From Ruminococcus sp. (lineage in GTDB: Bacteria > Bacillota > Clostridia > Oscillospirales > Ruminococcaceae), in NCBI GenBank assembly GCA_017470535.1, contig JAFUYP010000040.1, forward strand, positions 1 through 64,000: 64,000 nt of DNA, in the 5' to 3' direction. Each line of letters opens with the position of its first letter. Position 1 is the stretch's first letter. Position numbers and translations under genes: made by a program. Of this stretch, positions 60,762 through 64,000 are shown in pieces. The notes under the pieces were generated by a model, which searched no databases, was not told the DNA's origin, and was given only the letters and a program-made list of their open reading frames with translations.

Positions 60762-61451
60762 ATGAAAACTGTAATTATCTACGGTCAGAGCCACGAGGGT
60801 ACGACCTGCCATATTGCAAGACTTCTTGCCGGCAAGCTAAACAGTGAAGTGACAGAGTTTTTTCTTCCGAGAGACTTTGGAGAATTCTGTATCGGCTGCA
60901 CGACCTGCTTTGTCAAGGGTGAGGATAAATGTCCGCACTTTAAAAAGCTCGACCCGATAACAAAGGCTATCGACGAAGCAGATGTTATAATACTTGCAAG
61001 CCCTGTTTATGTTTACCATGCGACAGGCTCTATGAAAGCGTTTCTTGACCATTACGGCTATCGCTGGATGGCGCACAGACCTGATGAAAGAATGTTTAAA
61101 AAACAGGCAGTGTGTATCTCAACAGCTGCCGGTGCAGGTACAAAAAGCACCAATAAGGATATGGCAGACAGCACCTTTTTCTGGGGCTGTGCTAAAACAT
61201 ATACATTAGGCTTTGGTGTTGCAGCTACCTGCTGGGACGAAGTGAGCGATAAAAAGAAAACCAAAATAGAGGATAAAACAACTGCCATTGCAAATAAGCT
61301 GAAAAAGAATATCGGCAAAGTAAAGCCGACACTCAAAACAAAGGGCTTTTTCGCCATAATGCGAATGATGATGAAAAACGGCTGGAATAAGCTCGATATG
61401 GAACACTGGAAGCAAAAGGGCTGGCTTGAAAAAAATCGCCCGTGGAAATAA
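60762..61451 (+). CDS. NADPH-dependent FMN reductase / flavodoxin-like protein in the his operon
   Basis: 229 aa. N-terminal flavodoxin-type fold: VIIYGQSHEGTTCHIARLL, the FMN-loop region IGCTTCFVKGEDKCPHF with three cysteines, and the second FMN loop ILASPVYVYHATGSMKAFLD. The C-terminal 60 residues are Lys/Trp-rich (WNKLDMEHWKQKGWLEKNRP). It likely reduces flavin or a quinone-like substrate; no role in histidine synthesis is known. Twelve bases after the membrane-protein gene and 18 before hisB. Confidence 0.82.
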   Translation: MKTVIIYGQSHEGTTCHIARLLAGKLNSEVTEFFLPRDFGEFCIGCTTCFVKGEDKCPHFKKLDPITKAIDEADVIILASPVYVYHATGSMKAFLDHYGYRWMAHRPDERMFKKQAVCISTAAGAGTKSTNKDMADSTFFWGCAKTYTLGFGVAATCWDEVSDKKKTKIEDKTTAIANKLKKNIGKVKPTLKTKGFFAIMRMMMKNGWNKLDMEHWKQKGWLEKNRPWK

Positions 61452-61469
61452 TAGATCAAGGTGATAGGT

Positions 61470-62048
61470 ATGAGAATTGGTGAAATAACAAGGACTACAA
61501 AGGAAACTGATATTACGATAAAGCTCGATCTTGACGGTACAGGTAAGGTGAGTATTGATACCGGCATAGGCTTTTTTGACCATATGCTGACTGCACTTGG
61601 AGTTCATGCAGGGTTTGACCTTGATGTTAAAGTCAAGGGCGATCTGTATGTTGACGGTCATCACAGCGTAGAAGATACCGGTATAGCGCTTGGTCAGGCT
61701 TTTGCAAAAGCTATCGGCGATAAATCAGGTATTGCACGCTATGGGTCGTTTTATATCCCTATGGACGAGGCGCTTTGCTTCTGCTCGCTCGATATAAGCG
61801 GCAGACCGTTTCTTGTATATAACGCAAGCCTTACCAATGAAAAAGTCGGCGAGTTTGACACCTGCCTGACAGAAGAATTTTTCAGGGCTTTTGCATTCAA
61901 TTCAGGTATAACGCTGCATATCCGTGAGGAGTATGGAAGCAACGATCATCATATAATAGAAGCTATGTTCAAAGCCCTTGCACACGCTCTCAAAGAAGCT
62001 GTCGGTGTAAACGGCGGCGGCGTACTTTCAACAAAAGGAGTTCTTTAA
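61470..62048 (+). CDS. hisB: Imidazoleglycerol-phosphate dehydratase
   Basis: Manganese enzyme, step 6 of histidine synthesis. 192 aa from ATG 61470 (AAGGTGATAGGT before it). The IGPD motifs are clear: GFFDHMLTALGVHAGFDLDV, DGHHSVEDTGIALGQAF, DISGRPFL, FFRAFAFNSGITLHI, and YGSNDHHIIEAMFKALAHAL. No histidinol phosphatase domain is fused, so that step needs another gene. Confidence 0.97.
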   Translation: MRIGEITRTTKETDITIKLDLDGTGKVSIDTGIGFFDHMLTALGVHAGFDLDVKVKGDLYVDGHHSVEDTGIALGQAFAKAIGDKSGIARYGSFYIPMDEALCFCSLDISGRPFLVYNASLTNEKVGEFDTCLTEEFFRAFAFNSGITLHIREEYGSNDHHIIEAMFKALAHALKEAVGVNGGGVLSTKGVL

Positions 62049-62651
62049 ATGATAGCAATAATCGACTACGGCGCAGGCAATATTTTTTCTGTGAAAAATG
62101 CGCTTGACTATCTCGGCTATGAGAGCAGGCTCACTGATAAAAGAGAGGATCTTGAAAACGCTGATTCTATTATCCTTCCGGGGGTAGGAGCATTTCCGTG
62201 GGCTATGAATATGCTTAGTGCCAGCGGTCTTGTAGATACTATAAAAGAGCAGGCTAAGATCAAACCATTTTTAGGTATTTGTCTTGGTATGCAGCTCCTG
62301 TTTGAAAAAAGTTATGAGTTTGAAGAATGCAGCGGTCTTTCGCTTATAAACGGCTATGTTGATAAGATAAACGAGCCTGATCTCGTTATACCTCATATGG
62401 GCTGGAACAAGCTCGAATACAATCATAACTGCCCTCTGTTTGACGGGCTGGGTAATGATGAGTATGTATACTTTGTTCATTCATATAAAGTCTTTACAGA
62501 TGATAAGACACTGACAGCATTCTGTACCTACGGCGGCAAGGTCCCGGCGGTGGTGAGCGACGGAAGATATGTTTACGGCTGCCAGTTTCACCCCGAAAAG
62601 AGCGGAAAGACCGGACTTAAAATACTTGAGAATTTTGTGAGCTTAAAATGA
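62049..62651 (+). CDS. hisH: Imidazole glycerol phosphate synthase, glutaminase subunit
   Basis: Class I amidotransferase that supplies ammonia to HisF. 200 aa. Opens MIAIIDYGAGNIFSVKNAL; nucleophile Cys in FLGICLGMQLLFE; His/Glu in CQFHPEKSG. The ATG directly follows the hisB stop. The methyltransferase gene overlaps its end by 4 bases. hisA, often found between hisH and hisF, is not there. Confidence 0.97.
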   Translation: MIAIIDYGAGNIFSVKNALDYLGYESRLTDKREDLENADSIILPGVGAFPWAMNMLSASGLVDTIKEQAKIKPFLGICLGMQLLFEKSYEFEECSGLSLINGYVDKINEPDLVIPHMGWNKLEYNHNCPLFDGLGNDEYVYFVHSYKVFTDDKTLTAFCTYGGKVPAVVSDGRYVYGCQFHPEKSGKTGLKILENFVSLK

Positions 62652-63433
62652 TAAGAGAGAATATAGACGGCGGTAAAGCCTTTGACTGGGGAAAAGCATC
62701 GGCAGATTATGCTTTGTACAGAGATATTTATCCTGATGAGTTTTACAAAAAGCTGATAGATTCAGGGCTTTGTATAAAAGGTCAATCAGTGCTTGATATA
62801 GGAACAGGTACAGGTGTTTTGCCAAGAAATATGTATAAATACGGTGCAAAGTGGACGGGCGCTGATATAAGCCTGGGTCAGATAGCTCAGGCAAAAGCGC
62901 TTTCATCTGCTATGAATATGGATATTAAATATATCGTTTCCTCTGCTGAGGATATTACAGGAACCCATGAAAGCATAGATGTTATAACTGCCTGTCAGTG
63001 CTACTGGTATTTTGACACAGTGAAAACCTCAAAGGCTTTTGCAAGGCTATTAAAGCCGGGCGGAAAACTCGTGTTCTTGGTTATGAACTGGCTGCCGCTT
63101 GAAGATGAGATAGCAGCTGAAACTGAACAGCTCGTGCTTAAATATAATCCTGACTGGTCGGGTGCAAATGATACGTTCCATGCGGTAAATGTTGATGATG
63201 AGTATTATAAATACTTTGATAAGGCAGACAGCTTTGAGTACAGACTTCCTGTCCATTTTACCCGAGAGTCATGGAATGGCAGGATAAAGGCGTGCCGTGG
63301 CATAGGTGCATCTTCACTTTCAGATGAGCAGAAACGATGCTTTGAGTCGGAGCATTTACAAATGCTTTCCAACTATCCAGAGGAGTTTGATATACTTCAT
63401 TACTGTGCCTGTGCAGTGCTAAAAAAGAAATAA
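62648..63433 (+). CDS. Class I SAM-dependent methyltransferase inside the his operon
   Basis: 261 aa. Rossmann motif I is [20 protein letters not shown], the acidic residue at the end of strand 2 is in WTGADIS, and motifs IV/VI follow ([28 protein letters not shown]), as in the Methyltransf_11 family. The substrate cannot be read. It overlaps hisH by 4 bases (ATGA) and ends 14 bases before hisF, so it takes the place where hisA usually sits. It does not resemble the histidine methyltransferase EgtD family in its motifs. Confidence 0.83.
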   Translation: MIRENIDGGKAFDWGKASADYALYRDIYPDEFYKKLIDSGLCIKGQSVLDIGTGTGVLPRNMYKYGAKWTGADISLGQIAQAKALSSAMNMDIKYIVSSAEDITGTHESIDVITACQCYWYFDTVKTSKAFARLLKPGGKLVFLVMNWLPLEDEIAAETEQLVLKYNPDWSGANDTFHAVNVDDEYYKYFDKADSFEYRLPVHFTRESWNGRIKACRGIGASSLSDEQKRCFESEHLQMLSNYPEEFDILHYCACAVLKKK

Positions 63434-63447
63434 GAGGAGGCATTATA

Positions 63448-64000
63448 ATGCTTGCTAAAAGAATAATACCCTGCCTTGATGTCCGTGACGGAAAGGTCGT
63501 CAAGGGCGTGAATTTTGAGGGTATAAAGGAAGTCGGCGACCCGGTAGAGTGTGCTTATGAATATAATCTACAGGGCGCAGATGAGATAGTTTTTTACGAT
63601 ATAACAGCTTCTCACGAGGGCAGGGGAGTTATGCTCGATGTTGTGAGGGAGACTGCTAAAAAAGTATTCGTTCCTCTCACTGTCGGCGGCGGTATAAAAA
63701 CAGTTGACGATATAAGAGATACCCTGCGTGCCGGTGCTGATAAGGTGTCAGTCAATTCACAGGCTGTGCAGAATCCTTCGCTTATCAAGGAAGGCGCTGA
63801 TATTTTCGGCAGCCAGTGTATCTGCGTAGGTGTCGATGCAAAGGCTATCGGGGATAAAAAATGGACAGTTTTCATCAATGGCGGCAGGATAGATATGAAG
63901 ATAGACCTTATAGATTGGGTGAAAAAATGCGAACAGCTCGGTGCCGGTGAGATATGTCTTAATTCGATAGACACAGACGGTGTTCGTGGTGGCTTCGATA
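63448..64000 (+). CDS. hisF: Imidazole glycerol phosphate synthase, cyclase subunit (partial, runs off the window)
   Basis: Cyclase that joins the HisH-derived ammonia to PRFAR, giving imidazole glycerol phosphate and AICAR. ATG 63448 is preceded by AAGAGGAGG. The first 184 codons are seen and the frame is open at 64000; full HisF has about 250. Motifs: [20 protein letters not shown] with the catalytic Asp, [12 protein letters not shown], and [20 protein letters not shown]. It should form a complex with HisH. Any hisA or hisIE would lie beyond the window. Confidence 0.97.
   Translation, partial: MLAKRIIPCLDVRDGKVVKGVNFEGIKEVGDPVECAYEYNLQGADEIVFYDITASHEGRGVMLDVVRETAKKVFVPLTVGGGIKTVDDIRDTLRAGADKVSVNSQAVQNPSLIKEGADIFGSQCICVGVDAKAIGDKKWTVFINGGRIDMKIDLIDWVKKCEQLGAGEICLNSIDTDGVRGGFD

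Overview
The window looks like chromosomal DNA from a low-GC, Gram-positive anaerobe of the Ruminococcus type (Clostridia, Oscillospiraceae). The evidence is a Gram-positive PolC, the LL-diaminopimelate aminotransferase route to lysine, one-chain PurL, short HisG with HisZ, sigma-A promoters of the TTGACA/17/TATAAT class, and a secreted NlpC/P60 protein with a long poly-threonine linker. I see no prophage, intact transposase, CRISPR array or rRNA operon. It is mostly housekeeping sequence with some unusual protein architectures and small repeats.

Left part (1-9,070): a partial DUF4304-like gene and a wrecked 5'-nucleotidase gene carrying a repeat fragment; ptsH-ptsI on the minus strand behind a strong promoter preceded by a 24-bp tandem repeat; a protein joining a MESH1/SpoT-type alarmone hydrolase domain to an aminoglycoside-phosphotransferase-like kinase; five tandem VOC-fold paralogues; a tRNA-Leu(UAG) with a palindromic repeat in its leader; and a TraX-family membrane protein. 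Middle-left (9,071-22,500): orphan TrpB2, acyl-ACP thioesterase, CysK, three cell-envelope genes (transglutaminase-like lipoprotein, DUF4358 lipoprotein, NlpC/P60 hydrolase), then carA, a carB-dapF gene fusion and dapL.

Middle (22,700-40,900): an HD-domain gene; a minus-strand operon (membrane protein, Lrp, aminotransferase, ispE, zinc-ribbon membrane protein, radical SAM enzyme); DUF1294; purL; mtaB; a Crh-like HPr paralogue; a PfkB-family kinase behind four consecutive hairpins; a beheaded surface-protein fragment; a DacA-like protein with altered catalytic serines; pgi; a P-loop protein; and DUF177-rpmF. Right (40,943-64,000): DUF512 protein, der, plsY, gpsA, yjbQ; pyrH-frr-uppS-cdsA-dxr-rseP-ispG-polC (translation, isoprenoid/undecaprenyl, phospholipid and replication genes); and a histidine operon (hisZ, G, D, B, H, F) interleaved with four non-his genes. 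That operon starts at a promoter flanked by a 14-nt inverted repeat and runs off the window inside hisF.

The most notable items are: (1) one ORF encoding complete CarB followed by complete DapF, with dapL, which makes the DapF substrate, immediately downstream; (2) an apparent split of HPr function between an HPr with His15 but no Ser46 and a Crh-like protein with the Ser46 site but no His15; (3) the alarmone hydrolase-kinase fusion; (4) the tandem VOC array; (5) the DacA-like protein in which the SxxK serine is histidine. All assignments come from reading sequence only; no database search was run.
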